Origin: Poriferisodalis sp965262965 | Lineage (GTDB): Bacteria > Actinomycetota > Acidimicrobiia > Acidimicrobiales > Poriferisodalaceae | Direction of reading: 5' to 3' | DNA: 64,000 nt | Assembly: GCF_965262965.1 (NCBI RefSeq) | Contig: NZ_OZ253573.1 | Coordinates: 1,302,001-1,366,000 of the forward strand | Part shown: positions 42,604-51,489 of the stretch, one piece after another | Position numbering within the stretch: position 1 is the first letter of the stretch | Layout of the letters: the number at the start of each line of letters is the position of its first letter | Notes under the pieces: model-generated | Database searches by the model: none | Told to the model about the DNA's origin: nothing | Seen by the model: the letters and a program-made list of their open reading frames with translations, nothing else | Position numbers and translations under genes: made by a program

Positions 42604-43269
42604 ATGACTGCGTCGACCAACCTGTCTCTCAGCGCTGAGGAGGTGCTGGCCACTACCCGGGCCGTGCGACGGCGACTGGACTTCGATCGCCCGGTATCGG
42701 ATGCGACGCTGCGGGAATGCCTCGAGCTGGCACTGCAGGCGCCCACCGGATCGCTCCGCCAGGACTGGCACTTCGTCGTATCGACCGACCGGGAGCAATG
42801 CCGTGCTGTCGGGACGATCTACCAAGAGGTCTGGCTGGGCCGGATCGACGACAACTACTTGGCCAAGGCCGCGGCCGCCGAGGCTGACCCCGACGCTCGC
42901 GCCGACTGGGTCCGGATGATGGACTCGGCCCGTTACCTCGCCGAGAACTTCCCCCGCACACCGGCGATCTTCATCCCGTGCATCGAAGGCCGCCTCGACG
43001 GCGCTCCCGCCGGGCTGCAAGCGCTGCGGTGGGGCTCAGTCATCCAGGGCGCCTGGAGTTTCTGCCTCGCTGCGCGCAACCGAGGCCTGGGCACCTGCTG
43101 GACCACCGTGCACCTGGCTCGCGAGCAGGAAGTGGCCGAGATCTTGGGCATCCCATACAACGATGTCCAGCAAGTGGCGCTGCTGCCGGTCGCGCACACC
43201 GTCGGCATGGATTTCAAGCCCGGCCGCCGCAAGCCGTTCGACCAATTCGTCCACGTCAACGGCTGGTAG
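42604..43269 (+). CDS. Nitroreductase family protein, copy 2
   Basis: The 221-residue FMN oxidoreductase is nearly the same as the product of 33272-33937 (about 93 percent identical). Differences cluster near the N-terminus (DFDRPVSDATL against DFGRPVSDVAL) and the C-terminus (MDFKPGRRKPFDQF). All flavin-region motifs are retained. ATG 42604 follows the same GCGGCGCACCTAGCGTG block as copy 1. It is convergent with egtD, 19 bases between stops. This position, beside the intact egtD, looks like the original locus. Confidence 0.88.
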   Translation: MTASTNLSLSAEEVLATTRAVRRRLDFDRPVSDATLRECLELALQAPTGSLRQDWHFVVSTDREQCRAVGTIYQEVWLGRIDDNYLAKAAAAEADPDARADWVRMMDSARYLAENFPRTPAIFIPCIEGRLDGAPAGLQALRWGSVIQGAWSFCLAARNRGLGTCWTTVHLAREQEVAEILGIPYNDVQQVALLPVAHTVGMDFKPGRRKPFDQFVHVNGW

Positions 43270-43288
43270 CCGGCAACGGGCCGACCGG

Positions 43289-44344
43289 TCAGGGTTGTCG
43301 CATCCGCCGAGCCAAGGTGAGGGCGTAGTCACCCTCGACGTCGGTCCACATTTGCTGGACGACGAGGCCGGCGGCGCCGAGTTCGGCTCGGACTCGTGCG
43401 GGGCGGAACTTGGCGCTGATCTCGGTGCGCATCCGCTCGCCCGCTGCGAAGTCGACCGTCATCTCCAGCGCGGGGATGTGCACGGTCTGGGCCCGCGTGG
43501 AGCGCAAGCGCATCTCGATCCACTCGTTGTCGGCATCGAAGATCGCCTCGTGCTCGAAGGCGTCGAGGCTGAAGTCCGCTCCGAGCCGGCGGTTCAGCAC
43601 CGACAGCACGTTCAAGTTGAACTCGGCGGTGACGCCCGCCGCGTCGTTGTACGCGGCTTCGAGGCGACCCGTGTCCTTGACGAGATCGGTGCCGAGGAGG
43701 AACGTATCGCCGGGCTGCATCACTGCCGCGACGGCATCGAGGAAGGCAGGTCGTTTCGCCGGCGCGAAATTGCCGATGGTGCCGCCCAGCAACATCAACA
43801 TGGCGGGCGGGCGAAACTGCGCTGCTTCGGAATCCGCTGGCTCGTCGAGCGGCAGACGACCGAGGTGGTGCTCGAAGTCGCCGACGACGCCATGCACCCG
43901 CAGCCCCGGATATGCCGAGGCGACCTCCCCCGCAGCAGTGCGCAAGGTCGTATCGCTGTTGTCGAACGGGACGTAGCGCCGGAGCTGGCCGGCAGCTGCG
44001 AACGCGTCGAGCAGGATGCGCGTCTTGGTCGAAGTGCCAGATCCGAGCTCCGCGAGACACTCGGCGCCCGAGGCCGCCGCGATGGCACCGGCTTCCCGAT
44101 CGAGGATCTCGCGCTCGCGGCGTGTCGGGTAGTACTCCTCGAGGCGGGTGATCTGGTCGAACAGGTCGCTGCCGTGGTCGTCGTAGAACCACTTCGGCGG
44201 CAGCTCCTTGGGTCTCGACGACAGGCCCACCGAGACATCCGCACGCAGTTCCCGATCGGCCCAGCCAGTCTCGAGCCAGTTGTCGATCACAAGCGCGCTG
44301 GCGGGATGGGCAGCGTGAGCTGGATTCATCACTGCTGGATTCAT
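43289..44344 (-). CDS. egtD: L-histidine N(alpha)-methyltransferase (EgtD)
   Basis: The 351-residue AdoMet methyltransferase makes hercynine from histidine in ergothioneine synthesis. Motifs: LPPKWFYDDHGSDLFDQITR, EYYPTRREREIL, the AdoMet loop ECLAELGSGTSTKTRILLDA (about 95-114), YVPFDNSDTTLR, MLMLLGGTIGNFAP, and a C-terminal MTVDFAAGERMRTEISAKFR. ATG 44344 overlaps the egtB stop (TGATG); the duplicated MNPAVMNPAH start shows a second ATG at 44329. The last about 60 codons exist again as a fragment at 33957-34143. No egtA, egtC or egtE is in the window. Confidence 0.93.
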   Translation of the reverse strand: MNPAVMNPAHAAHPASALVIDNWLETGWADRELRADVSVGLSSRPKELPPKWFYDDHGSDLFDQITRLEEYYPTRREREILDREAGAIAAASGAECLAELGSGTSTKTRILLDAFAAAGQLRRYVPFDNSDTTLRTAAGEVASAYPGLRVHGVVGDFEHHLGRLPLDEPADSEAAQFRPPAMLMLLGGTIGNFAPAKRPAFLDAVAAVMQPGDTFLLGTDLVKDTGRLEAAYNDAAGVTAEFNLNVLSVLNRRLGADFSLDAFEHEAIFDADNEWIEMRLRSTRAQTVHIPALEMTVDFAAGERMRTEISAKFRPARVRAELGAAGLVVQQMWTDVEGDYALTLARRMRQP

Positions 44345-45666
44345 CACTGGGCGTCGGCGGCGAGGCGCAGGCCCGAGAAGTGCCAGCGGGTGTGCGGGTA
44401 GAAGAAGTTCCGGTACGTGGGCCGGACATGGCCCTCGGGCGTGGCACAGCAACCGCCGCGCAGCACCATCTGGTTGATCATGAATTTGCCGTTGTATTCG
44501 CCAACCGCGCCCGGAGCGACGCGGAATCCGGGATAGGCGGCGTACGGGCTGGACGTCCATTCCCAGACATCGCCGTACATCTGCAGAAGCGGTACCGGGC
44601 GTGATGCGCCAGCAGTCGAGGGCTCGGGCGCTGCGACAGGTACGGGAACAGGATGCAGGCCAGCACAGATGCCGATGTTCCCGAATTGGGGCACACCGTG
44701 TGCAGCGTGCTCCCACTCGAATTCCGTCGGGAGCCTGGCGCCAGCCCAGCGGGCGAACGCGTCCGCCTCGTAGTACGACAGGTGGCACACCGGTTCGTCG
44801 GCCGCAACGGGCTTGAGGCCTTCAAGCGTGAAGACCTGCCAGCCGTCGTCGTCAAGGTGCCAGTACGACGGTGCTTCCCAGCCGTGCGACAACCGCTGAC
44901 CCCAGCCGTCGGAGAGCCACAGCGTTGGCGTCTCGTAGCCGCCATCGGCGATGAACTCCAGCCACTGGCCACACGTCACCGGGCGGTCGGCCAACCGGAA
45001 CGATTCGACCAGCACTCGATGGCGAGGCTCCTCGTTGTCGAATGCGAAGCCGCTGCCTTCGTGGCCGACAGCGATCTGACCTCCTTCGAAGCTGGCCCAG
45101 CGAGTCGCGCCAGCGCACTTCACGGAGCCTCCGACGACACCGGTGTGTGCGACCGGTGCCGCCTGGCCCGGCGTGCAATACGCAGGCCACAGGGCTGGGT
45201 TGCACGACAGCACGTGCTTGATGTCCATGAGGATCAGCTCTTGGTGCTGCTGCTCGTGATTAATGCCCAGAGTGACGAGTTCCGCGATCTCGGCGCTGAG
45301 TCCGCCAGCGAGCAAACGTCCCATCGCTTCGTCGACATGACGGCGATACGCCGCGACATCGACACATGACGGGCGGGACAGGTTGCCTCGCTCAGGACGG
45401 GGGTGCCGTTCGCCAATCGACTCGTAGTACGAGTTGAACAGGAACCCGAACGCTGGGTCGTGCTCGACATAGCCGTCGAGATGGCCTTTGCACAGGAACG
45501 TCTCGAAGAACCATGTGACGTGCGCTCGGTGCCATTTCGTGGGGCTGACGTCGGGCATCGACTGGATGCACTGGTCCTCATCGCTGAGCGGTGCTGTGAG
45601 CGCATCGGTATGCGCTCGCACCGTGCGGTAGGCGTTGAGCAGGCGTGACGAGGTGTCGCGAGTCAT
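44344..45666 (-). CDS. egtB: Hercynine oxygenase / sulfoxide synthase (EgtB)
   Basis: The 440-residue non-haem iron enzyme has an N-terminal DinB_2 domain with the iron ligands in WHRAHVTWFFE (His49) and NHEQQHQELILMDIKH (His137, His141), and a C-terminal formylglycine-generating-like domain (about 195-440: PVTCGQWLEFIADGGYETP, LPTEFEWEHAAHG, YGDVWEWTSSPYAAYPGF, RGGCCATPEGHVRPTYRNFF). It joins hercynine to a thiol donor with oxygen. ATG 45666 is chosen; a longer start adds 13 unlikely residues. Absence of egtA/egtC nearby leaves the thiol donor (gamma-Glu-Cys or Cys) open. It is coupled to egtD and divergent from the acyl-CoA carboxylase. Confidence 0.93.
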   Translation of the reverse strand: MTRDTSSRLLNAYRTVRAHTDALTAPLSDEDQCIQSMPDVSPTKWHRAHVTWFFETFLCKGHLDGYVEHDPAFGFLFNSYYESIGERHPRPERGNLSRPSCVDVAAYRRHVDEAMGRLLAGGLSAEIAELVTLGINHEQQHQELILMDIKHVLSCNPALWPAYCTPGQAAPVAHTGVVGGSVKCAGATRWASFEGGQIAVGHEGSGFAFDNEEPRHRVLVESFRLADRPVTCGQWLEFIADGGYETPTLWLSDGWGQRLSHGWEAPSYWHLDDDGWQVFTLEGLKPVAADEPVCHLSYYEADAFARWAGARLPTEFEWEHAAHGVPQFGNIGICAGLHPVPVPVAAPEPSTAGASRPVPLLQMYGDVWEWTSSPYAAYPGFRVAPGAVGEYNGKFMINQMVLRGGCCATPEGHVRPTYRNFFYPHTRWHFSGLRLAADAQ

Positions 45667-45721
45667 AGACGTCGCCGGTAAGGCTCGCCGGAGGGTACTG
45701 CACATTCATGAAGCCGTCGCA

Positions 45722-45738
45722 ACTGTCCATTGGACAGT
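45722..45738. promoter_or_regulatory. Palindromic site between egtB and the carboxylase gene
   Basis: ACTGTCC-ATT-GGACAGT is a perfect 7+3+7 inverted repeat, 56 bases upstream of the egtB ATG and about 190 bases upstream of the carboxylase ATG. Symmetry and position are those of a repressor operator (TetR- or GntR-like), more likely acting on egtB. The regulator is not in the window. Confidence 0.5.
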
Positions 45739-45928
45739 GGTTCATGTTTCGGGACGGCCGCGGATCGAAATACGCATGGCCGTCGTGCCGACTGGACGCT
45801 CAATCGACGCGAAGAGGGCACTGTGCGGTAAACACGCGGGGCGAGAATTGCATGCCTGTATCGCCGCGGCCAGAACGCGGTCATTTGCGCCGACACGCAC
45901 GAGGGTTGCGAACAGGGAGACAGCACCG

Positions 45929-48900
45929 ATGGGTCTAAAGAAGCTGCTGGTTGGGAATCGGGGAGAGATCGCCGTGCGCGTGGCGCGGGCGGCCAGCGAA
46001 CTCGGAATCAGCACGGTCGCAATCGCGGGCAGCGACGACACTGATTCGCTGCACATGCGAGTTGCCGATGAATCCGTGACGCTCGACGGGCGGGGCGTCG
46101 TGCCGTATCTCGACGTGGACCAAGTCGTCGGCGCGGCCGTGGCGGCCGGATGCGACGCGATTCATCCCGGCTACGGCTTCCTGGCCGAGAATCCCGCTTT
46201 GGCGCTGGCCGCCAAGGCCGCTGGCATCGTCTTCGTCGGCCCGAGCGCTCCGCAATTGGAACTGTTCGGCGACAAGGTCGCCGCACGGGCGCTCGCTGAA
46301 CAGCACCGGGTGCCGCTGATGCCGGCCACCGCAGAGCCGACCTCCGTAGAAGCCGCACGCGCCTTCTTCGACGACAACGGCCCGATGATGATCAAAGCCC
46401 TCGCAGGCGGCGGGGGGCGCGGCATGCGCACCGTCCGATCCGCCGACGAACTCGAGGCGGCCTACGAGCGCTGCGCCAGTGAGGCTGCCGCCGCCTTCGG
46501 CAATGGCGACCTCTACGTCGAGCATCTGATCGAGCGTGCCCGCCACATCGAGGTGCAGATCGTTGGCGACGGCGAGTCGGTGGCGCACCTGGGCGAGCGG
46601 GAATGCACGCTGCAGCGGCAGAACCAGAAGATCGTCGAGATCGCGCCGTCGCCCACCTTGCCGCCCGAGACCCGGCAAGCCGTCTGCGACGCGGCTGTCG
46701 AAATGGCCAGGTCGGTCGGCTACCGCAGCCTTGGCACCTGGGAATTCCTCATCGACGCCGACGATCCGGACACCATCGCCTTCTGCGAGGTCAACGCTCG
46801 CATTCAGGTCGAGCACACGGTCACCGAGGAAGTCACCGGCGTCGACCTTGTGGCCGCCCAGCTGCGGATCGCCGGCGGCGCCCGCCTCGCCGATGTCGGT
46901 CTGATGCAACCCGACGTGCCGTCGCCACGGGGCTACGCCATCCAGTGCCGGATCAATACCGAGACTATGCAGTCCGACGGCACCGCCCGCCCCAGCGGCG
47001 GCGTGCTTGGTGCATTCGAGCCGCCCACCGGGCCGGGACTGCGTACCGACACCTACGGCTACGTCGGCTACGGCACCAATCCCAGCTTTGATTCCTTGCT
47101 CGCCAAGGTGATCGCCTACAGCCCCAGCGGTGACTATGCCGACGCAGTGCGGCGCACCCGGCGAGCGCTCGGTGAATTCCGCATCGACGGCGTCGCGACC
47201 AACCTGAGCTTTCTGGCCGCGCTCATGGACCGGCCCGAAGTCAGCGCCAACGACATCACCACCCGATTCGTCACCGACCACGCGGCCGAGTTGTGCGTCG
47301 CCGCTGCCGACGTCGCCTCGTTGTGGACGCCTGCAGCGTCTGATGCTGTCGCTGGCGCAGGCGGACTCGCAGGGGCGCGTGTCGATGACGATCCGCTGGC
47401 CGTGCTGAATTACGGCGACATCGACGGCGCGCCCACCGACCGCGCAGCATCCGACACAGTGCGCGCACAGGCGATGGCCGGTGCCACTGCGTCGTTGCAC
47501 GGTGCGCCGGTGGCGACCATCAGCGGTCCCGACGGCAGCGTCGGCGTGCCCGCTCCGCTGCAAGGGACCATCGTGTCGATCTCGGTGGCCGAGGGCGACG
47601 AAGTTGCCGCGGGCCAGCAGGTGGCGGTGATGGAAGCGATGAAGATGGAGCACGTCGTCACCTCCACCGTCACCGGAGTCGTACGGATGCTGGGTGTTGC
47701 CGCGGGCGACATCGTCTATGAAGGGCACTCGCTGCTGTTCGTCGAGGAAGCCGATGTCGACGTCGCACTCACCGAGGCGGCCGCAGCGGTCGACTTGGAC
47801 TACATCAGGCCTGACCTGGCCGAAGTCATGGGCCGACGGGCCGTGGGACTCGATGAGAACAAGCCCGAGGCGGTCGCGAAGCGTCACGGCCGCGGCCACC
47901 GCACCGCGCGCGAGAACGTCGCCGATCTCGTCGACCCCGGCACCTTCGTGGAGTACAGCCCGCTGATGGTTGCCGCCCAGCGCAAGCGCCGCTCCATGGA
48001 GGACCTGATCGCCAACACCCAGGGCGACGGCATGGTTGCGGGCATCGCCAGCGTCAACGGCGACCTCTTCGGCGTGGAGAACTCCCAGACGATGGTGATG
48101 TCGTATGACTACATGGTGCTCGCCGGCACTCAGGGAGGGCAGAACCACCGCAAGAAGGACCGGATGTTCGAACTCGCGGCGCAGAATCGACTGCCGGTCG
48201 TGCTGCTGGCCGAAGGCGGCGGCGGACGACCCGGCGACACTGACGGCATCGGCGGCTCAGGTCTCGATTGCTGGGCCTTCAACTACTTCGCCCAGCTCAG
48301 CGGTCTCGTGCCGCTGGTGGGCGTCACCAACGGCCGCTGTTTCGCCGGCAACGCTGTGCTGCTGGGCTGCTGCGACGTCATCATCGCCACCGAGGGCTCG
48401 AACATCGGTGTCGGAGGACCAGCCATGATCGAGGGCGGCGGCTTGGGCGTCTTCCGGCCCGAGGAAGTCGGCCCTGTCGACGTGCAGTGGCCCAACGGCG
48501 TCATCGACATCCTCGTGCGGGACGAGGAAGAGGCCATGGCGGCGGCCAAACAGTACCTGTCGTACTTCCAGGGCCCGATCGACGAATGGGAATGCGGTGA
48601 CCAGCGCGAGCTTCGCCACGTCGTGCCCGAGAACCGGCTGCGGGCCTACGACGTGCGCGAGGTCATCGAGAAGCTCTGTGACATCGGCTCGGTGATGGAG
48701 ATCCGGCGCGGCTGGGGCCCAGGTTGCGTCACGGCGCTAGCGCGCATCGAAGGACGGCCCGTGGGAATCGTCGCCAACAACAATCATCACCTCGGAGGCG
48801 CCGTCGACGCCGACACAGGCGACAAGGCCTCCCGGTTCATTCAGCTCTGCGACGCGCACGACATCCCGCTGCTGTTCCTGTGCGACACGCCAGGGATCAT

Positions 48901-49360
48901 GGTCGGCCCCCAAGCCGAGTACGACGCAACCGTGCGTCACGCGGCGCGCATGTTCGTGACCGCAGCCAACGTGGACGTGCCATTCATGACGATCGTGCTG
49001 CGCAAGGGCTACGGCCTGGGCGCACAGGCCATGGCAGGCGGCAGCTTCAAGGCACCGACATTCACCGTGGCGTGGCCGACCGGCGAGTTCGGCGGCATGG
49101 GTCTCGAGGGCTTCGTCAAGCTCGGCTACCGCCGCGAGCTCGAAGCCATCGACGACCCCGAAGAGCGCATACAGGAATACGAGAAGCGCGTCGCCCGCCT
49201 ATACGACCAGGGCAAAGCCGTGAACACCGCCACGTTCTTTGAGATCGACGACGTGATCGATCCCGCCGAGAGCCGCGACTGGATCCGCATGGCGCTGCTC
49301 GCCGCTCCCAAGCCGCCACTGCGCACGGGCAAGAAGCGCCCCATGGTCGACACTTGGTAG
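45929..49360 (+). CDS. Fused acyl-CoA carboxylase (biotin carboxylase-BCCP-carboxyltransferase)
   Basis: One 1143-residue chain carries all three activities. The biotin carboxylase occupies about 1-450 (KLLVGNRGEIAVRVARAA, HPGYGFLAENPALA, the glycine-rich loop GGGGRGMRTV, FCEVNARIQVEHTVTEEVTG). The biotinyl domain lies at about 530-610 with AMKMEHV, biotinylated Lys572. The carboxyltransferase (about 640-1143) has ARENVADLVDPGTFVEYSPL, GGSGLDCWAFNYFAQLSGLV, FLCDTPGIMVGPQAEYDATV, and RKGYGLGAQAMAGGSFKAPT. It carboxylates an acyl-CoA such as acetyl- or propionyl-CoA; the substrate cannot be decided. ATG 45929 follows AGGGAGA. Longer starts reach 45635 but run through the operator and egtB start. 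Confidence 0.92.
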   Translation: MGLKKLLVGNRGEIAVRVARAASELGISTVAIAGSDDTDSLHMRVADESVTLDGRGVVPYLDVDQVVGAAVAAGCDAIHPGYGFLAENPALALAAKAAGIVFVGPSAPQLELFGDKVAARALAEQHRVPLMPATAEPTSVEAARAFFDDNGPMMIKALAGGGGRGMRTVRSADELEAAYERCASEAAAAFGNGDLYVEHLIERARHIEVQIVGDGESVAHLGERECTLQRQNQKIVEIAPSPTLPPETRQAVCDAAVEMARSVGYRSLGTWEFLIDADDPDTIAFCEVNARIQVEHTVTEEVTGVDLVAAQLRIAGGARLADVGLMQPDVPSPRGYAIQCRINTETMQSDGTARPSGGVLGAFEPPTGPGLRTDTYGYVGYGTNPSFDSLLAKVIAYSPSGDYADAVRRTRRALGEFRIDGVATNLSFLAALMDRPEVSANDITTRFVTDHAAELCVAAADVASLWTPAASDAVAGAGGLAGARVDDDPLAVLNYGDIDGAPTDRAASDTVRAQAMAGATASLHGAPVATISGPDGSVGVPAPLQGTIVSISVAEGDEVAAGQQVAVMEAMKMEHVVTSTVTGVVRMLGVAAGDIVYEGHSLLFVEEADVDVALTEAAAAVDLDYIRPDLAEVMGRRAVGLDENKPEAVAKRHGRGHRTARENVADLVDPGTFVEYSPLMVAAQRKRRSMEDLIANTQGDGMVAGIASVNGDLFGVENSQTMVMSYDYMVLAGTQGGQNHRKKDRMFELAAQNRLPVVLLAEGGGGRPGDTDGIGGSGLDCWAFNYFAQLSGLVPLVGVTNGRCFAGNAVLLGCCDVIIATEGSNIGVGGPAMIEGGGLGVFRPEEVGPVDVQWPNGVIDILVRDEEEAMAAAKQYLSYFQGPIDEWECGDQRELRHVVPENRLRAYDVREVIEKLCDIGSVMEIRRGWGPGCVTALARIEGRPVGIVANNNHHLGGAVDADTGDKASRFIQLCDAHDIPLLFLCDTPGIMVGPQAEYDATVRHAARMFVTAANVDVPFMTIVLRKGYGLGAQAMAGGSFKAPTFTVAWPTGEFGGMGLEGFVKLGYRRELEAIDDPEERIQEYEKRVARLYDQGKAVNTATFFEIDDVIDPAESRDWIRMALLAAPKPPLRTGKKRPMVDTW

Positions 49361-49470
49361 CGCGGCCTGCGAGGTCGCCGTGGCAGCCGGCTCGGCTACA
49401 CCTTCGGCGCTTCCGGAGACGGCATCAGTCCACGAACGAGCCAATCGGCTCGCCATAGGCGCTCCGTGTC

Positions 49471-50787
49471 TCAGATTTCCCAGAGGTACGACATCGGCAG
49501 GGCGACGATTCGGTCCGCGATGCGCAGCGGACGCTGACCGGTGAACAGCACGACGCCAACCTCGAATCGGTTGCCCACCAGGTCTGCCAGCCATGCCAGC
49601 CACTTGGCGTCGATCGGGCGCACCGTTGCCCCCGCCTTCACTTCCACGGCGATGAGCCGGCCGTCTGGCCGCTCGATCAGAAGGTCGATTTCCCTGCCCC
49701 GAGCGTCGCGGAAGTGGCTGAAGCGGAGCGGTTCGTTGAGCGCCATCGCCTGACGGCGCAGTTCGTTGACCGCGTAGGTCTCATGCAGCGGTCCACGGCT
49801 CGCCTCGCTGGCATCGCCGAGGCGCTGCGCGTTCACGCCGAGCGTGGCCGCCGCCAGGCCGCTGTCGGTCACCAGCACCTTGGGCCGGCGCTTGGCCTGC
49901 GTGGCCGTGCTCGAAGCCCAGCCGCCCAAGCGCGCAACCAGATGAGTCATCTCGAGATGCGACAGGTAGTCCGCGGTGGTCTCGACTCGGCCGAATCCGA
50001 GATCGCGATGCAGATCCGCCAGCACCAATTCCCCAGCCGTGCGCGCAGCAACTGCCCGCAGCAGCCGAGGCAGCTCTGTCGAGCGCCGCGCTCCTGTGAC
50101 TTCGACGATGTCGCGAGTGACCGAGGTAAGGACGTACGACTCGAACCAGCGGATGCGGTCGGCATCGCTTAATCCGAGAACTTCTGGGTAGCCGCCCCGG
50201 CAGATCCGCTCGGCATAGTCCGTCCGCGTGAGCGCGGACGGAGGCGCTTCGAGCAGATCGGACATGGTCGCTGCGGCACTTGCGTTTGCCCCCGCATTCG
50301 CGCAGAGGCGCGCGAGCAAGCCGTCCGCCTCGGCATGCAGTTCGACCGCCGAGAACGGCGCCAGGTTGAAGAACACCGCCCGGCCCGCCAGCGATTCTGA
50401 CAAGACGGGGACGGTGAGGAAATCGGCCGATCCGGTGAGCAAGAAGCTGCCCGGCGCTGGATCGGCATCGACCACGAGCTTGATCGCCCGAACGAGATCG
50501 TCGCCGCCGCGCTGAATCTCGTCGATGACCACGGGTCGGCGACGGTCGGCGATGAAGCCGATGGGGTCGTCCACAGCGAGCGACAGCACCGCCGGGTCGT
50601 CAAGGCTGAGAAATGTGCCGCCATTCGTGATCTGGCGGGCCAACGTGGTCTTGCCCGACTGCCGCGGCCCTTGCAGCACGACGATGCGAAACGTGTCAAG
50701 CGCACGACGAAGGACTGGCTCGACCCGCCGTTCAACCACGTGGGGCTGGATCGTTGACACAACGCCTCCCGACGGTCGCACCGACAT
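49471..50787 (-). CDS. AAA_14/DUF4143 ATPase
   Basis: The 438-residue protein has a P-loop ATPase domain (Walker A GPRQSGKT at 40-47, Walker B PVVIDEIQR near 84-92, sensor LLTGSADFL) and a C-terminal DUF4143 domain. The latter includes YPEVLGLSDADRIRWFESYV, DYLSHLEMTHLVARLGGW and a nuclease-like end with RFSHFRDARGREIDLLIERP followed by IAVEVKAG. The (E/D)-EVK pattern resembles PD-(D/E)xK enzymes. Function of the family is not settled; roles as mobile or stress-linked ATPases have been suggested. ATG 50787 has an AT-rich region with a palindrome upstream. Confidence 0.87.
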   Translation of the reverse strand: MSVRPSGGVVSTIQPHVVERRVEPVLRRALDTFRIVVLQGPRQSGKTTLARQITNGGTFLSLDDPAVLSLAVDDPIGFIADRRRPVVIDEIQRGGDDLVRAIKLVVDADPAPGSFLLTGSADFLTVPVLSESLAGRAVFFNLAPFSAVELHAEADGLLARLCANAGANASAAATMSDLLEAPPSALTRTDYAERICRGGYPEVLGLSDADRIRWFESYVLTSVTRDIVEVTGARRSTELPRLLRAVAARTAGELVLADLHRDLGFGRVETTADYLSHLEMTHLVARLGGWASSTATQAKRRPKVLVTDSGLAAATLGVNAQRLGDASEASRGPLHETYAVNELRRQAMALNEPLRFSHFRDARGREIDLLIERPDGRLIAVEVKAGATVRPIDAKWLAWLADLVGNRFEVGVVLFTGQRPLRIADRIVALPMSYLWEI

Positions 50788-50830
50788 GCTGGCCTTGTCG
50801 TTAGCCTATCTTTCTAATAGGTGTTTTATC

Positions 50831-50845
50831 TACTATCTAATAGTA
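50831..50845. promoter_or_regulatory. AT-rich palindrome upstream of the DUF4143 gene
   Basis: TACTAT-CTA-ATAGTA is a 6+3+6 inverted repeat about 44 bases upstream of the ATG at 50787. CTAATAG, part of this site, recurs at 50814-50820. The local stretch 50800-50860 is conspicuously AT-rich compared with its surroundings, as expected for a promoter with an overlapping operator. The regulator is unknown. Confidence 0.5.
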
Positions 50846-51047
50846 CATTTTGTAACACTGCGTGGCGCTACTCGTAGCCCCCAAAGCCGACATCCCGCAC
50901 GGTACGAAGTGCCCATGGTCAACACCTAGTAGGCGCGCTTGAGTGGTAGCTCCGCGCTATCTCAGACTTGAACGCCGATGCAGCGGACATGGCCCGCGCC
51001 GACGGAACCGGGCCTGCTGCTGGCAATCGTCGCGCATACTTCACGAG

Positions 51048-51293
51048 ATGGCACCTGAACACAATCGTGAACGAGAACTGCGAGAGAAGGCACGCGCCGA
51101 AGTCAAGCGGCTTCAAGACGCTGTCCTGACGCTGTGGCAATACCCGTCCCTGCGGCACTGTGTGAAAGCGGTTCGCGCTGAGCGTGACGAGGCAGCCCGA
51201 CGCGCGCGCTGTTGCGGCGTGACGGTACGAGAGCTGGCTAGCGACAATGGTCGCAGCGACTCCACAGTGCGCAAATGGCTGCGCGGTGAGTAG
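51048..51293 (+). CDS. Small helix-turn-helix-like protein
   Basis: The 81-residue protein has a charged helical N-terminus (RERELREKARAEVKRLQDAV, coiled-coil-like) and a C-terminal helix-turn-helix pattern TVRELASDNGRSDSTVRKWL. ATG 51048 is preferred to the GTG at 50943, whose added sequence is not protein-like. It is not a member of a family I recognise. It could be a DNA-binding regulator, and it lies 260 bases from the divergent DUF4143 gene. Confidence 0.5.
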   Translation: MAPEHNRERELREKARAEVKRLQDAVLTLWQYPSLRHCVKAVRAERDEAARRARCCGVTVRELASDNGRSDSTVRKWLRGE

Positions 51294-51489
51294 GTCTCCG
51301 ACCGCGCTGACGGCCCGTCAGTGGCAGCGTCATCGAGTTGGATTCACCGAAATGCAATGCCCACAGAGGTTGTTGCCGGTCCGCTTGGCGATCGTCACGG
51401 CACCGCCCGCACCGCCTCGGGCTACTGCCCGCAGGTCCGCAGCACTTGCTCGACTTCTCGTTCCCAACCGATGAGGTTCCACTCGCCCG

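Noticed and set aside
43289..44788. N-terminal extension of egtD to 44788
   Set aside because: The extra 148 codons overlap egtB in another frame and are Arg/Pro/Cys-rich without family similarity; ATG 44344 overlaps the egtB stop and starts the EgtD domain.
45635..45928. Upstream extension of the carboxylase to 45635
   Set aside because: It would cross the egtB start and the palindromic site; ATG 45929 has a good ribosome site and begins directly at the biotin carboxylase motif.
45935..48148. Minus-strand open frame of 737 codons opposite the carboxylase
   Set aside because: It is an antisense shadow caused by high GC at third codon positions; the plus strand carries complete biotin carboxylase and biotinyl domains.
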